NCBI GenBank assembly: GCA_011391655.1
Contig: JAABQE010000309.1
Location: 1 to 5,198, forward strand
Length of the DNA stretch: 5,198 nucleotides
Direction: 5' to 3'
DNA from: Hydrogenophilales bacterium
GTDB taxonomy: Bacteria > Pseudomonadota > Gammaproteobacteria > Burkholderiales > Thiobacillaceae
The notes beneath the pieces are model-generated. The model was not told the origin of the DNA. It did not search any database and saw only the letters and a program-made list of their open reading frames with translations. The position numbers were made by a program, and so were the translations under genes. Shown piece after piece: positions 1 through 5,159 of this stretch (positions within the stretch are counted from its first letter, which is position 1; every line of letters begins with the position of its first letter).

Positions 1-540
1 CGCCACCAGTGCGGCCATTTCCGCTTCGGTGTCGGGTGTCAGCACCACGAAGGGGTATTCGACGCGCCAGTCGGTCGCATCGGTAACGTGCGAGACGCGC
101 GCCAGGCCGTCGAAGCCGATGTTGTCGCGGCGGGTGACGCCCGCCAGACGGCGCTGAATGCGCGCGCGCAGATCGGTAGTGTCGGCAAACCAGGCTTCGA
201 ATTCGCGCACGGCACGCCCGGCGGCATCCAGCAGCTGGCCGACCAGCGGATTGCCCTGGCGGCGAGCCTCGATTTCGCGCAGGCGGTGGCGCAAGGCATC
301 CACCAGCATCTGCCGCCGCTTGGGGTTGGCGAGCAGGTCGTCTTCCAGATAGGGATTGCGCCGCACCACCCAGATATCGCCCAGCACCTCGAACAGCATG
401 CGTGCCGAGCGGCCGGTCTTGCGCTCGTCGCGTAGCGTATTGAGCGTGTTCCAGGCGTCCGCACCGAGCAGGCGAATGACGATTTCGCGGTCGGAAAACG
501 AGGTGTAGTTGTAGGGTATTTCGCGCAGGCGTGCGGTCAT
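1..540 (-). CDS. FAD-linked oxidoreductase with N-terminal DUF3683 domain, N-terminal part only
   Basis: The frame is open from an ATG at 540-538 to the left edge, giving 180 residues and no stop. The protein begins [20 protein letters not shown], which I recognise as the start of the DUF3683 domain that precedes an FAD_binding_4 (PCMH-type) domain in large betaproteobacterial D-lactate dehydrogenase/glycolate oxidase-like flavoproteins. Residues 1 to about 160 would be DUF3683. Residues 162-179 ([18 protein letters not shown]) look like the first strand and helix of the FAD domain, so the flavin-binding glycine motif lies beyond the edge. From family knowledge, relatives exceed 1,000 residues and add FAD oxidase C-terminal and iron-sulfur modules; none of that is visible here. 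The substrate cannot be told. The ATG has no good Shine-Dalgarno, but the N-terminus fits the family start. It is transcribed divergently from yjdF. Confidence 0.88.
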   Translation of the reverse strand, partial: MTARLREIPYNYTSFSDREIVIRLLGADAWNTLNTLRDERKTGRSARMLFEVLGDIWVVRRNPYLEDDLLANPKRRQMLVDALRHRLREIEARRQGNPLVGQLLDAAGRAVREFEAWFADTTDLRARIQRRLAGVTRRDNIGFDGLARVSHVTDATDWRVEYPFVVLTPDTEAEMAALVA

Positions 541-598
541 GCTGGGGAGCGTCCGGCACCGCGCGGGCGAGGCCGGATCAATCTGCTTCAAAGCCGGT

Positions 599-604
599 AT
601 TTTA
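599..604 (-). promoter_or_regulatory. -10-like element for the FAD-linked oxidoreductase
   Basis: The minus strand reads TAAAAT here, five of six matches to the sigma-70 -10 consensus, about 58 bases before the oxidoreductase ATG in an otherwise GC-rich spacer. No convincing -35 hexamer sits 16-18 bases upstream, so this is a candidate only. Confidence 0.35.
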
Positions 605-632
605 CGGGATATGGGCGCAAGTCGTGAGCCGC

Positions 633-638
633 TACAAT
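633..638 (+). promoter_or_regulatory. -10-like element for the small ORF and yjdF
   Basis: The plus strand reads TACAAT (five of six to TATAAT) in the context GCTACAATCG, a form often seen at betaproteobacterial starts. It lies 37 bases before the ATG at 675. The expected -35 position (about 610-616) has no TTGACA-like hexamer. With the opposite-facing TAAAAT at 599-604 it forms a compact divergent promoter region. Confidence 0.45.
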
Positions 639-661
639 CGTGCAAAAACCATCCAGCGCTC

Positions 662-667
662 AGGGGA
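662..667 (+). promoter_or_regulatory. Ribosome binding site of the 29-codon ORF
   Basis: AGGGGA lies 7 bases before the ATG at 675. It is the best Shine-Dalgarno in this spacer and the main reason to think the small ORF is translated. Confidence 0.55.
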
Positions 668-674
668 AACGACC

Positions 675-764
675 ATGGCCACTGTTTATGAAGTAATTCC
701 GCCGTGTATGCGACAGGTTGCAGCGGGGCGCTTGATTGATGTACCACGCGAGGTCGGGCGGTGA
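675..764 (+). CDS. 29-residue small ORF translationally coupled to yjdF
   Basis: I do not recognise this peptide. It reads ATG to TGA, 29 residues, starting [14 protein letters not shown], with one cysteine, no membrane segment and no known motif. Support is positional: AGGGGA 7 bases before its ATG, a -10-like TACAAT upstream, and a stop (762-764) that overlaps the GTG start of yjdF (761-763) as GTGA, the arrangement typical of translational coupling. Against it, third codon positions are only about half G or C, clearly less biased than yjdF, so a coding origin is not proven. It could be a leader peptide that feeds ribosomes onto yjdF, a genuine small protein, or a chance ORF. Confidence 0.4.
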   Translation: MATVYEVIPPCMRQVAAGRLIDVPREVGR

Positions 765-1390
765 ACCGTGTCCAGCGCCACGAAAATCTGCTGCTGGTTG
801 CGCTGGCGCTGGTGGCGCTCGCTGCATCGGGCCTCGCGCCGTACGACCGCCTGACTTGGTGGATGGAAACCCTGCCGGTGATGCTTGGGTTACCGCTGCT
901 GTTTGCAACCCGGCGGCGTTTCCCGCTTACCCCCCTGGTCTATCGACTGTTGTTCGTTCACAGCCTGATTCTGATGCTGGGTGGGCATTACACCTATGCG
1001 CGGGTGCCGCTTGGCTTCTGGGTGCAGGACGCATTTGATCTTGCGCGCAATCACTACGACCGCCTGGGACACCTGGCGCAGGGCTTCATCCCGGCGATGC
1101 TGACGCGGGAAATCCTGCTGCGCCAGACGCCGCTCAAATCCGGTGGCTGGCTGTTTTTTCTTACTGCCTGCGTGGTGCTGGCGTTTTCCGCCTGCTATGA
1201 GTTCACTGAATGGGGCACAGCATTGGTGATGGGGGGAGACGCCGATGCTTTCCTCGCCACCCAGGGCGATGTGTGGGACACGCAGTGGGATATGTTTCTG
1301 GCGCTGATCGGCGCGCTCATTGCGCAAGCGTTGCTATCAGAGCGCCACGACCGGGCGCTGACGCGCCTGGCTAGTGTCAACAGGTTCTAG
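761..1390 (+). CDS. yjdF: DUF2238 inner membrane protein, YjdF family
   Basis: This 209-residue protein has the hydrophobic profile of an integral inner membrane protein, with likely membrane segments near residues 9-26, 36-50, 58-76, 127-145 and 176-192. The family-specific blocks are clear: [14 protein letters not shown] (about 96-109), ACYEFTEW (144-151) and [20 protein letters not shown] (159-178). These conserved His, Asp, Glu and Trp residues near the membrane surface mark DUF2238; the biochemical role is unknown to me. Length matches the usual size of about 200-210 residues. The start is GTG at 761, with GAGGT at 750-754 six bases upstream, and it overlaps the stop of the preceding small ORF. 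Its TAG stop shares bases with the stop of the convergent DUF808 gene, leaving no room for a dedicated terminator between them. Confidence 0.92.
   Translation: MNRVQRHENLLLVALALVALAASGLAPYDRLTWWMETLPVMLGLPLLFATRRRFPLTPLVYRLLFVHSLILMLGGHYTYARVPLGFWVQDAFDLARNHYDRLGHLAQGFIPAMLTREILLRQTPLKSGGWLFFLTACVVLAFSACYEFTEWGTALVMGGDADAFLATQGDVWDTQWDMFLALIGALIAQALLSERHDRALTRLASVNRF
1387..1390. other. CTAG tetranucleotide serving as both stop codons
   Basis: The palindrome CTAG gives TAG on the plus strand (1388-1390, end of yjdF) and TAG on the minus strand (1389-1387, end of the DUF808 gene). The two genes meet with a 4-base overlap and no intergenic space. Confidence 0.95.
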
Positions 1391-2313
1391 CGGCCCGTCA
1401 CCCGCTTGCCCAGGCTGACGATGCCCAGTACCAGCGCGCCGGCCGCGATGCCGGCGAGCGCATCGATCAACAACGGGAAGAGAACGGCGAGCGCGCCGCC
1501 GATGGCGGGCAGCGTGGCAGCGGCGTGGGCGGCCGCTTCGACCAGATGATGCGCGGCGGTCACGCCGTGAACCAGGATTCCACCACCGACCAGGAACATC
1601 GCTGCCGTGCCTATTACCATTAACATTTTCATCAGCTTGGGGGCAGCATCCAGCAGCACGCGGCCGAATGCGCGCATCGCCGCGTTGCCGCGCTGGCTGA
1701 GATACAGCCCGGCGTCGTCGAGCTTGACGATGCCGGCAACCAGGCCGTAGACGCCGACGGTCATGATGATGGCGATGCCGGTAAGCACGGTGACTTGCTT
1801 GCCGAACGACGCGGCGGCCACGGTGCCGAGCGTGATGACGATGATTTCGGCCGACAGGATGAAATCGGTGCGGATGGCGCCCTTGATCTTGTCCTTTTCC
1901 AGCGCCAGCAGATCGACCGTCGGGTCGGCCACGGCATGCATCAGTTCGACGCGGTGCACGCTGTCTTCGGTTTCGCTGTGCAGGTATTTGTGCGCCAGTT
2001 TCTCGAAGCCTTCATAGCAGAGGAACGCGCCTCCCAGCATCAGCAGGGGCGTCACCAGCCAGGGCGCAAACGCGCTGATGGCGAGCGCCGCCGGCACTAG
2101 AATGGCCTTGTTGATGAATGAACCCTTGGCGACCGCCCACACTACCGGCAGCTCGCGATCGGCCTTGACCCCGGCAACCTGCTGGGCGTTGAGCGCAAGA
2201 TCGTCGCCCAGCACCCCAGCGGTTTTTTTTGCGGCGACCTGGGTCATCGCCGACACATCGTCGAGGATGGTGGCGATGTCGTCGAGCAGCGCAAGCAAGC
2301 TGGCTCCAGCCAC
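1387..2313 (-). CDS. yedI: DUF808 inner membrane protein, YedI family
   Basis: This 308-residue protein matches the usual length of the DUF808 (YedI) family. The N-terminal stretch MAGASLLALLDDIATILDDV and the motif QVAAKKTAGVLGDDLALNAQ (about 26-45) are typical. After a charged region come likely membrane segments at about 68-98, 151-170, 173-196, 229-250 and 268-300. A cytoplasmic-looking charged stretch (about 101-150, including LAHKYLHSETEDSVHRVE) separates the first two. The family is poorly characterised and I assign no biochemical function. The start is GTG at 2313-2311, three bases after the nadA stop, with GGGGGA seven bases upstream inside the end of nadA, so co-transcription and probably coupled translation with nadA are likely. 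Codons 28-31 contain a run of eight A on the coding strand. Confidence 0.93.
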   Translation of the reverse strand: MAGASLLALLDDIATILDDVSAMTQVAAKKTAGVLGDDLALNAQQVAGVKADRELPVVWAVAKGSFINKAILVPAALAISAFAPWLVTPLLMLGGAFLCYEGFEKLAHKYLHSETEDSVHRVELMHAVADPTVDLLALEKDKIKGAIRTDFILSAEIIVITLGTVAAASFGKQVTVLTGIAIIMTVGVYGLVAGIVKLDDAGLYLSQRGNAAMRAFGRVLLDAAPKLMKMLMVIGTAAMFLVGGGILVHGVTAAHHLVEAAAHAAATLPAIGGALAVLFPLLIDALAGIAAGALVLGIVSLGKRVTGR

Positions 2314-2316
2314 GCG

Positions 2317-3381
2317 CTAATCCCCCAATTGGATGTGGCCAGCCTTGTCGGCGGCGGCGAAATCCAGCATGCGCTGGATCGACAACAGCGCTTTGGCGCG
2401 GATGCTTTCCTCGATGAGGATTTCGTTGTTTCCTTTTTCCAGCACGGCTGCCAGATTGCGCAGGCCGTTCATCGCCATCCACGGGCAGTGCGCGCACGAC
2501 TGGCAGGTGGCGCCTTCGCCCGCAGTCGGCGCCTCAAGCAAAACTTTCCCCGGGGCGGCGGCGCGCATCTTGTGGAAGATGCCGTTGTCGGTGGCAACGA
2601 TGAATTCGGGATTTGGTAGGTTTTTCACCGCTTCGATCAGTTGCGTGGTCGAGCCCACCACGTCGGCCAGCGCGATCACCGCAGCGGGCGATTCGGGGTG
2701 CACCAGCACGGCAGCGGCCGGGTGTTCAGCGTGCAGTTTTTTCAAGGCCTCGGCCTTGAACGCTTCGTGCACCACGCAGGAGCCCTGCCACAGCAGCATG
2801 TCGGCGCCGGTTACGCGCTGCACGTAATCGCCCAGGTGGCGATCAGGTGCCCACAGCAGCTTGTGGCCCTGGCTGTGCAGGTATTTGACGATTTTGACTG
2901 CGATGCCGGAGGTGACGACCCAGTCGGCGCGCGCCTTCACCGCCGCGCTGGTGTTGGCGTAGACGACCGACAGCCGGTCCGGGTGGGCGTCGCAAAACGC
3001 GGCGAATTCGTCGGCCGGGCAAGCCAGATCGAGCGAGCAGTCGGCATTCAGATCGGGCATCAGCACGCGCTTTTCCGGGTTCAGGATCTTGGCGGTTTCG
3101 CCCATGAACTTGACCCCGGCGACGATCAGCGTTTTCGCCGGATGGGCGTGGCCGAAGCGTGCCATTTCCAGCGAATCCGACACGCAGCCGCCGGTTTCCT
3201 CGGCCAGATCCTGCAGGTCGGCCGACGTGTAGTAATGCGCCACCAGCACCGCGTCCTGTTGTTTCATCAAGGCCTTGATGCGCGTTTTGAGCGCCTCGCG
3301 CTCGTCGTTGCCGAGCACTTCTTCGACCATCGGCGGCGCTTGGATGACGGGTCGGACGGGCATGGTAAACACGGCTTTCAT
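2317..3381 (-). CDS. nadA: Quinolinate synthase NadA
   Basis: NadA condenses iminoaspartate (from NadB) with dihydroxyacetone phosphate to make quinolinate, the first pyridine of de novo NAD synthesis, using a [4Fe-4S] cluster in the cytoplasm. The 354-residue product carries the family signatures: [19 protein letters not shown] (47-65), SDSLEMARF (68-76), [16 protein letters not shown] (89-104), and [11 protein letters not shown] (177-187). The expected cluster ligands are present as Cys115 ([11 protein letters not shown]), Cys202 (QGSCVVHE) and Cys299 in the C-terminal CxxCxxCP motif (293-300). I chose ATG at 3381-3379: a weak GAAAG lies 7 bases upstream, a -10 TATACT about 36 bases upstream, and an in-frame TTG at 3459 would add 26 unconserved-looking residues spanning that promoter. 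nadB and nadC are not in the window. The DUF808 gene follows after 3 bases; hda is divergent. Confidence 0.97.
   Translation of the reverse strand: MKAVFTMPVRPVIQAPPMVEEVLGNDEREALKTRIKALMKQQDAVLVAHYYTSADLQDLAEETGGCVSDSLEMARFGHAHPAKTLIVAGVKFMGETAKILNPEKRVLMPDLNADCSLDLACPADEFAAFCDAHPDRLSVVYANTSAAVKARADWVVTSGIAVKIVKYLHSQGHKLLWAPDRHLGDYVQRVTGADMLLWQGSCVVHEAFKAEALKKLHAEHPAAAVLVHPESPAAVIALADVVGSTTQLIEAVKNLPNPEFIVATDNGIFHKMRAAAPGKVLLEAPTAGEGATCQSCAHCPWMAMNGLRNLAAVLEKGNNEILIEESIRAKALLSIQRMLDFAAADKAGHIQLGD
2321..2326 (-). promoter_or_regulatory. Ribosome binding site of the DUF808 gene inside nadA
   Basis: The minus strand reads GGGGGA, seven bases before the GTG start. It overlaps the penultimate codons of nadA (Leu-Gly-Asp-stop). 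This supports the non-ATG start and links translation of the two genes. Confidence 0.6.
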
Positions 3382-3386
3382 CGGCG

Positions 3387-3420
3387 TACTTTCGGGGCAG
3401 CAGGTTGAGAACCGAAAGTA
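3387..3420. repeat. Perfect 9-base inverted repeat across the nadA promoter
   Basis: TACTTTCGG at 3387-3395 and CCGAAAGTA at 3412-3420 are exact reverse complements separated by 16 bases; the arm centres are 25 bases apart. One arm overlaps the -10 TATACT and the other lies just before the nadA ATG. Because the promoter-side arm would be upstream of the transcript start, this fits a DNA operator better than an RNA hairpin. I do not match it to a known NAD regulator site. Confidence 0.6.
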
Positions 3421-3422
3421 TA
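3417..3422 (-). promoter_or_regulatory. nadA: -10 element of the nadA promoter
   Basis: The minus strand reads TATACT, five of six to the sigma-70 consensus, placing a transcript start near 3409-3411 and a leader of about 30 bases. No good -35 is seen 16-18 bases upstream (about 3439-3446 reads roughly CGAAAG), which suggests a weak or activator-dependent promoter. The element overlaps one arm of a perfect inverted repeat. Confidence 0.5.
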
Positions 3423-3521
3423 GCCGGGCGTGCCGGTGCCTTTCGTCGCTACGCGACAATCCCCGCGGATTTTTGGACCCGGAGCAGGGGCGGGCGATGG
3501 CGCGGAGGGGTTTGGATCGCT

Positions 3522-3527
3522 TATCCT
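3522..3527 (+). promoter_or_regulatory. hda: Possible -10 of hda, very close to the start codon
   Basis: TATCCT (four of six to TATAAT) ends 9 bases before the hda ATG. If used, transcription would begin at or within a few bases of the start codon. No -35 partner is evident. This is weak evidence taken alone. Confidence 0.2.
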
Positions 3528-3536
3528 CTCGACCCC

Positions 3537-4184
3537 ATGCGACAGCTTCTCCTCGACATTCGTCCCCCTGCCCGTCCTGATCTCGCCCGCTTTGTAGCGG
3601 GGCGCAATGTCGAGCTCATCGCGCAGTTGCATGCCATGCTCGACGGCACGGCGACCGAGCGCATGGTGTACGTATGGGGCGCGCCGGGAAGCGGCAAGAG
3701 TTATTTGCTGGCTGCCTGGGCGGCAGCATGTGAAGCGCGCGGGCGCACCGTGGTGCAGGGTGGCGTTGCGGCGGGCGAGGTGGTGGTGGCGGATGCGGTG
3801 GAAAGCTGGGACGAGGCCCGGCAACAGGCGGGATTTGCCGCGTTCAACCAGATGCGTGAACACGCCGGATTGTGGCTGGCGGCGGGCAGCGTGCCGCCAG
3901 CCGAGCTTGCGCTGATGCCGGAACTGCAAACCCGGTTGGGCTGGGGGCTGGTGTTTCAGATGCAGCCGTTAAACGATGCGGAAAAACACACTGCGTTACT
4001 GCAGCACGCCGAAACCCTCGGGTTCCAGCTTGACCCACAGGTGGCGGACTATCTGTTGATCCATTCCGCACGTGACATGCAAAGCCTGCTGGCGGTGTTG
4101 GAGGCACTGGATCGGGTCAGCCTGGAAACGCGGCGCCCGATCACCCTGCCGCTGGCGCGGCAGTTATTGGCGACTCAAGCCTGA
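3537..4184 (+). CDS. hda: DnaA regulatory inactivator Hda (DnaA-like AAA+ protein)
   Basis: Hda binds the DNA-loaded beta clamp and stimulates ATP hydrolysis by DnaA after replication has started, preventing re-initiation. The 215-residue product has the single DnaA-type AAA+ domain and no DNA-binding domain IV, as expected. The N-terminal RQLLLDI (2-8) fits a clamp-binding QLxLxL-type motif, and [13 protein letters not shown] (19-31) is typical of the family. Walker A is GAPGSGKS (48-55). Walker B is degenerate: VVVADAVES (82-90) keeps Asp86, but the following acidic position is Ala. Arg133 in LQTRLGWG is the expected arginine finger, and Arg179 in SARDMQSLL is sensor 2. The ATG at 3537 is the only sensible start; the upstream extension to a TTG at 3405 would cross the nadA promoter. 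No Shine-Dalgarno precedes it. It is monocistronic here and ends in a 10-base convergent overlap with thioredoxin. Confidence 0.93.
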   Translation: MRQLLLDIRPPARPDLARFVAGRNVELIAQLHAMLDGTATERMVYVWGAPGSGKSYLLAAWAAACEARGRTVVQGGVAAGEVVVADAVESWDEARQQAGFAAFNQMREHAGLWLAAGSVPPAELALMPELQTRLGWGLVFQMQPLNDAEKHTALLQHAETLGFQLDPQVADYLLIHSARDMQSLLAVLEALDRVSLETRRPITLPLARQLLATQA

Positions 4185-4552
4185 TTCGGCTGCGTTTGCT
4201 GCTCGGCGATGTCCTTGTGGACTTGCGCCATGTCCAGTCCCATGACCTGTTCGATCAGGCTGTCCAAAGCCGGAGCAGGAAGCGAGCCCGACTCGGAATA
4301 CAGAATGACCTGTTCGCGGAACACCATCAGGGTGGGGATCGAACGAATCTGGAAAAAGCCGGCGAGTTCCTGTTCAACTTCGGTGTTGACCTTGGCAAAC
4401 ACGATGTTGGCGTGCTTTTCGGCGGCGGCCTCGAAGATGGGCGCAAAGCCGCGACACGGGCCGCACCAGGGCGCCCAGAAATCGACGACGACGACGTCGT
4501 TGCTCTGGATGGTGGATTCGAAATTTGCTTGAGTAAGTTCGATGACGGCCAT
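4175..4552 (-). CDS. Thioredoxin family protein
   Basis: This is a 125-residue cytoplasmic thioredoxin-fold protein without a signal peptide. The active site WCGPC is at 29-33 within VVVDFWAPWCGPCRGFAPIF, and the cis-proline loop is IRSIPTLMVF (69-78, Pro73). Both redox cysteines are present, so it should act as a dithiol-disulfide oxidoreductase, normally reduced by thioredoxin reductase. It differs from classical TrxA (about 108 residues): the C-terminus continues with SESGSLPAPALDSLIEQVMG and a polar Gln-rich tail of about 18 residues ending QTQPNQA. I therefore do not assign trxA. The start ATG at 4552-4550 has AGGA 7 bases upstream. Its 3' end overlaps hda by 10 bases (4175-4184), convergently. 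A hairpin with a T-rich tail lies 30 bases upstream and may separate it from the small gene behind it or control it. Confidence 0.93.
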   Translation of the reverse strand: MAVIELTQANFESTIQSNDVVVVDFWAPWCGPCRGFAPIFEAAAEKHANIVFAKVNTEVEQELAGFFQIRSIPTLMVFREQVILYSESGSLPAPALDSLIEQVMGLDMAQVHKDIAEQQTQPNQA

Positions 4553-4559
4553 GCTGAAT

Positions 4560-4563
4560 TCCT
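4560..4563 (-). promoter_or_regulatory. Ribosome binding site of thioredoxin
   Basis: The minus strand reads AGGA seven bases before the ATG at 4552. It lies about 20 bases after the hairpin at 4583-4606, so it stays free when that hairpin forms. Confidence 0.5.
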
Positions 4564-4582
4564 GATGAGGGATAAAAGAAAT

Positions 4583-4606
4583 GGCGCAAGGACAAGTCCT
4601 TGCGCC
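4583..4606 (-). terminator. Rho-independent-type hairpin upstream of thioredoxin
   Basis: GGCGCAAGGAC at 4583-4593 pairs perfectly with GTCCTTGCGCC at 4596-4606, leaving 2 unpaired bases (in practice a 4-base loop on a 10-base-pair GC-rich stem). On the minus strand the stem is followed directly by ATTTCTTTTAT, a U-rich tail in RNA; on the plus strand the following bases are not T-rich. The orientation therefore suits termination of minus-strand transcripts coming from the small gene at 4735-5037, about 130 bases past its stop. It could instead be an attenuator in the thioredoxin leader if that promoter lies further upstream. Confidence 0.65.
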
Positions 4607-4734
4607 TCAGGGCGTCACCCTATCACGGATGCCGTGCCGCCGCCAACGCGGGGCTTATCATAAAGGTAGGTCAAGCCTGGCTGCCTGCTACCTGGGTACG
4701 ACCGAAGCCGGTCGCCCGAAAAAGAGGATTCAGG
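4607..4734. other. Non-coding spacer before thioredoxin, promoter not resolved
   Basis: I see no gene here. The minus strand has promoter-like pieces that do not assemble into a standard promoter: TTGACC (4674-4669) and TATGAT (4662-4657) are only 6 bases apart, and TTGGCG (4646-4641) is 18 bases from a poor TAGGGT (4622-4617). A small perfect hairpin CGACCG-AAGC-CGGTCG lies at 4699-4714. Confidence 0.4.
4699..4714. repeat. Short inverted repeat, 6-base stem with 4-base loop
   Basis: CGACCG and CGGTCG flank AAGC. It lies about 20 bases past the stop of the small hypothetical gene on the minus strand and has no T tract after it, so it is not a convincing terminator. It could protect the 3' end of that transcript. 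Confidence 0.35.
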
Positions 4735-5037
4735 TCACACGTGAAAGAAGCCGTGGCGCGTGGTTTGCTGTTGCCCGCTGCGCACCATGTTCTGGCTGTG
4801 CTTGAGGTTGTTGCGCACTTCGGCGCGGTTGACGGCCATGATGAGTTCGGTCGCCAGCACGCGTGCCTGGTGCGGAGTCAGGCTGAGTTCACAGTCCTGC
4901 GCTGCAATCGCCAGAATCACGTTGTCTTGACCCTGCGCGTCTTCCTTCAGGGTGACATCCAGTGAGCCGCCTTGGTTGAGGTCAATCATGTTGTCTGCTC
5001 CTTGCGTTGTGTATGCCAAGGTATATGCAGTGTCCAT
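4735..5037 (-). CDS. Small conserved-looking hypothetical protein
   Basis: I do not recognise a named family. The product is 100 residues from ATG 5037-5035, or 84 residues from an in-frame ATG at 4989-4987 (Met17). From Met17 on it looks like a small soluble domain: two probable strands (SLDVTLKED, 25-33; NVILAIAAQDCELSLT, 39-54), then a long helix (PHQARVLATELIMAVNRAEV, 55-74), and a basic polar tail ending RHGFFHV. There is one cysteine (Cys49), no signal peptide and no membrane segment. Both starts have good Shine-Dalgarno sequences: AGGAG six bases before the first, AAGGAG eight bases before the second. The first 16 residues look less structured, so the shorter form may be the conserved one. 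It is flanked by a strong hairpin on each side, suggesting its own transcript. Confidence 0.72.
   Translation of the reverse strand: MDTAYTLAYTTQGADNMIDLNQGGSLDVTLKEDAQGQDNVILAIAAQDCELSLTPHQARVLATELIMAVNRAEVRNNLKHSQNMVRSGQQQTTRHGFFHV
4998..5003 (-). promoter_or_regulatory. Second ribosome binding site, for the internal start
   Basis: AAGGAG on the minus strand lies 8 bases before the in-frame ATG at 4989. It is at least as strong as the upstream one and leaves the true start undecided. Confidence 0.5.
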
Positions 5038-5043
5038 GCCAGT

Positions 5044-5048
5044 CTCCT
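5044..5048 (-). promoter_or_regulatory. Ribosome binding site for the upstream start of the small hypothetical gene
   Basis: AGGAG on the minus strand lies 6 bases before the ATG at 5037. Confidence 0.55.
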
Positions 5049-5060
5049 GATCGCGATATG

Positions 5061-5075
5061 TCGGTTAAAAACCGA
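5061..5075. repeat. Short inverted repeat in the leader of the small hypothetical gene
   Basis: TCGGTT (5061-5066) and AACCGA (5070-5075) flank AAA. The 8-base palindrome ATCGCGAT follows at 5050-5057, directly before the ribosome binding site. Either could be an operator half or a weak leader hairpin; neither matches a site I know. The minus strand also has TTTAAT at 5081-5076 as a possible -10 without a recognisable -35. Confidence 0.35.
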
Positions 5076-5112
5076 ATTAAATCAGAGGGTTTTGACAGGC
5101 TGATGAAAGCAG

Positions 5113-5153
5113 CCCCGCACTGTCTTGACGAGGCTTCGTCAGGACAGTGGGGG
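5113..5153. repeat. Long near-perfect inverted repeat (strong hairpin)
   Basis: Arms 5118-5131 and 5136-5149 (14 bases each) flank the 4-base loop GGCT and pair with one exception, which is a T-G wobble on the plus strand and a C-A mismatch on the minus strand. CCCC (5113-5116) and GGGG (5150-5153) extend the stem past a single bulged G at 5117. On the plus strand a T run (5163-5167) follows after 9 bases; on the minus strand only GCTGCTTTCATC follows. It may terminate a gene entering from the right edge, or be part of a small RNA or repeat element. Confidence 0.6.
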
Positions 5154-5159
5154 AATTCA

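Noticed and set aside
88..435. Open plus-strand frame opposite the FAD oxidoreductase
   Set aside because: Shadow of the DUF3683 coding frame, which has clear family signatures on the minus strand.
531..674. Upstream extension of the 29-codon ORF to an ATG at 531
   Set aside because: It would overlap the oxidoreductase start and both promoter-like elements, and no ribosome binding site precedes 531.
2641..3408. Long open frame opposite nadA on the plus strand (255 codons)
   Set aside because: It is the antisense shadow of a certain gene in GC-rich DNA; its His-, Gln- and Arg-rich composition has no recognisable domain.
3382..3459. Longer NadA starting at TTG 3459 (26 extra residues)
   Set aside because: The extension crosses the -10 TATACT and the inverted repeat, has a rare start codon, and the added residues do not look like NadA.
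3405..3536. Longer Hda starting at TTG 3405
   Set aside because: It would overlap the nadA promoter, the added Arg-rich stretch looks like translated non-coding DNA, and Hda proteins begin at or near the QLLLDI motif.
4196..4663. Plus-strand ORFs opposite thioredoxin
   Set aside because: Shadows of the WCGPC-containing thioredoxin frame.
5092..5097. Perfect plus-strand TTGACA as a -35 element
   Set aside because: No -10 follows at 16-18 bases; that position falls in the GC-rich foot of the long hairpin.
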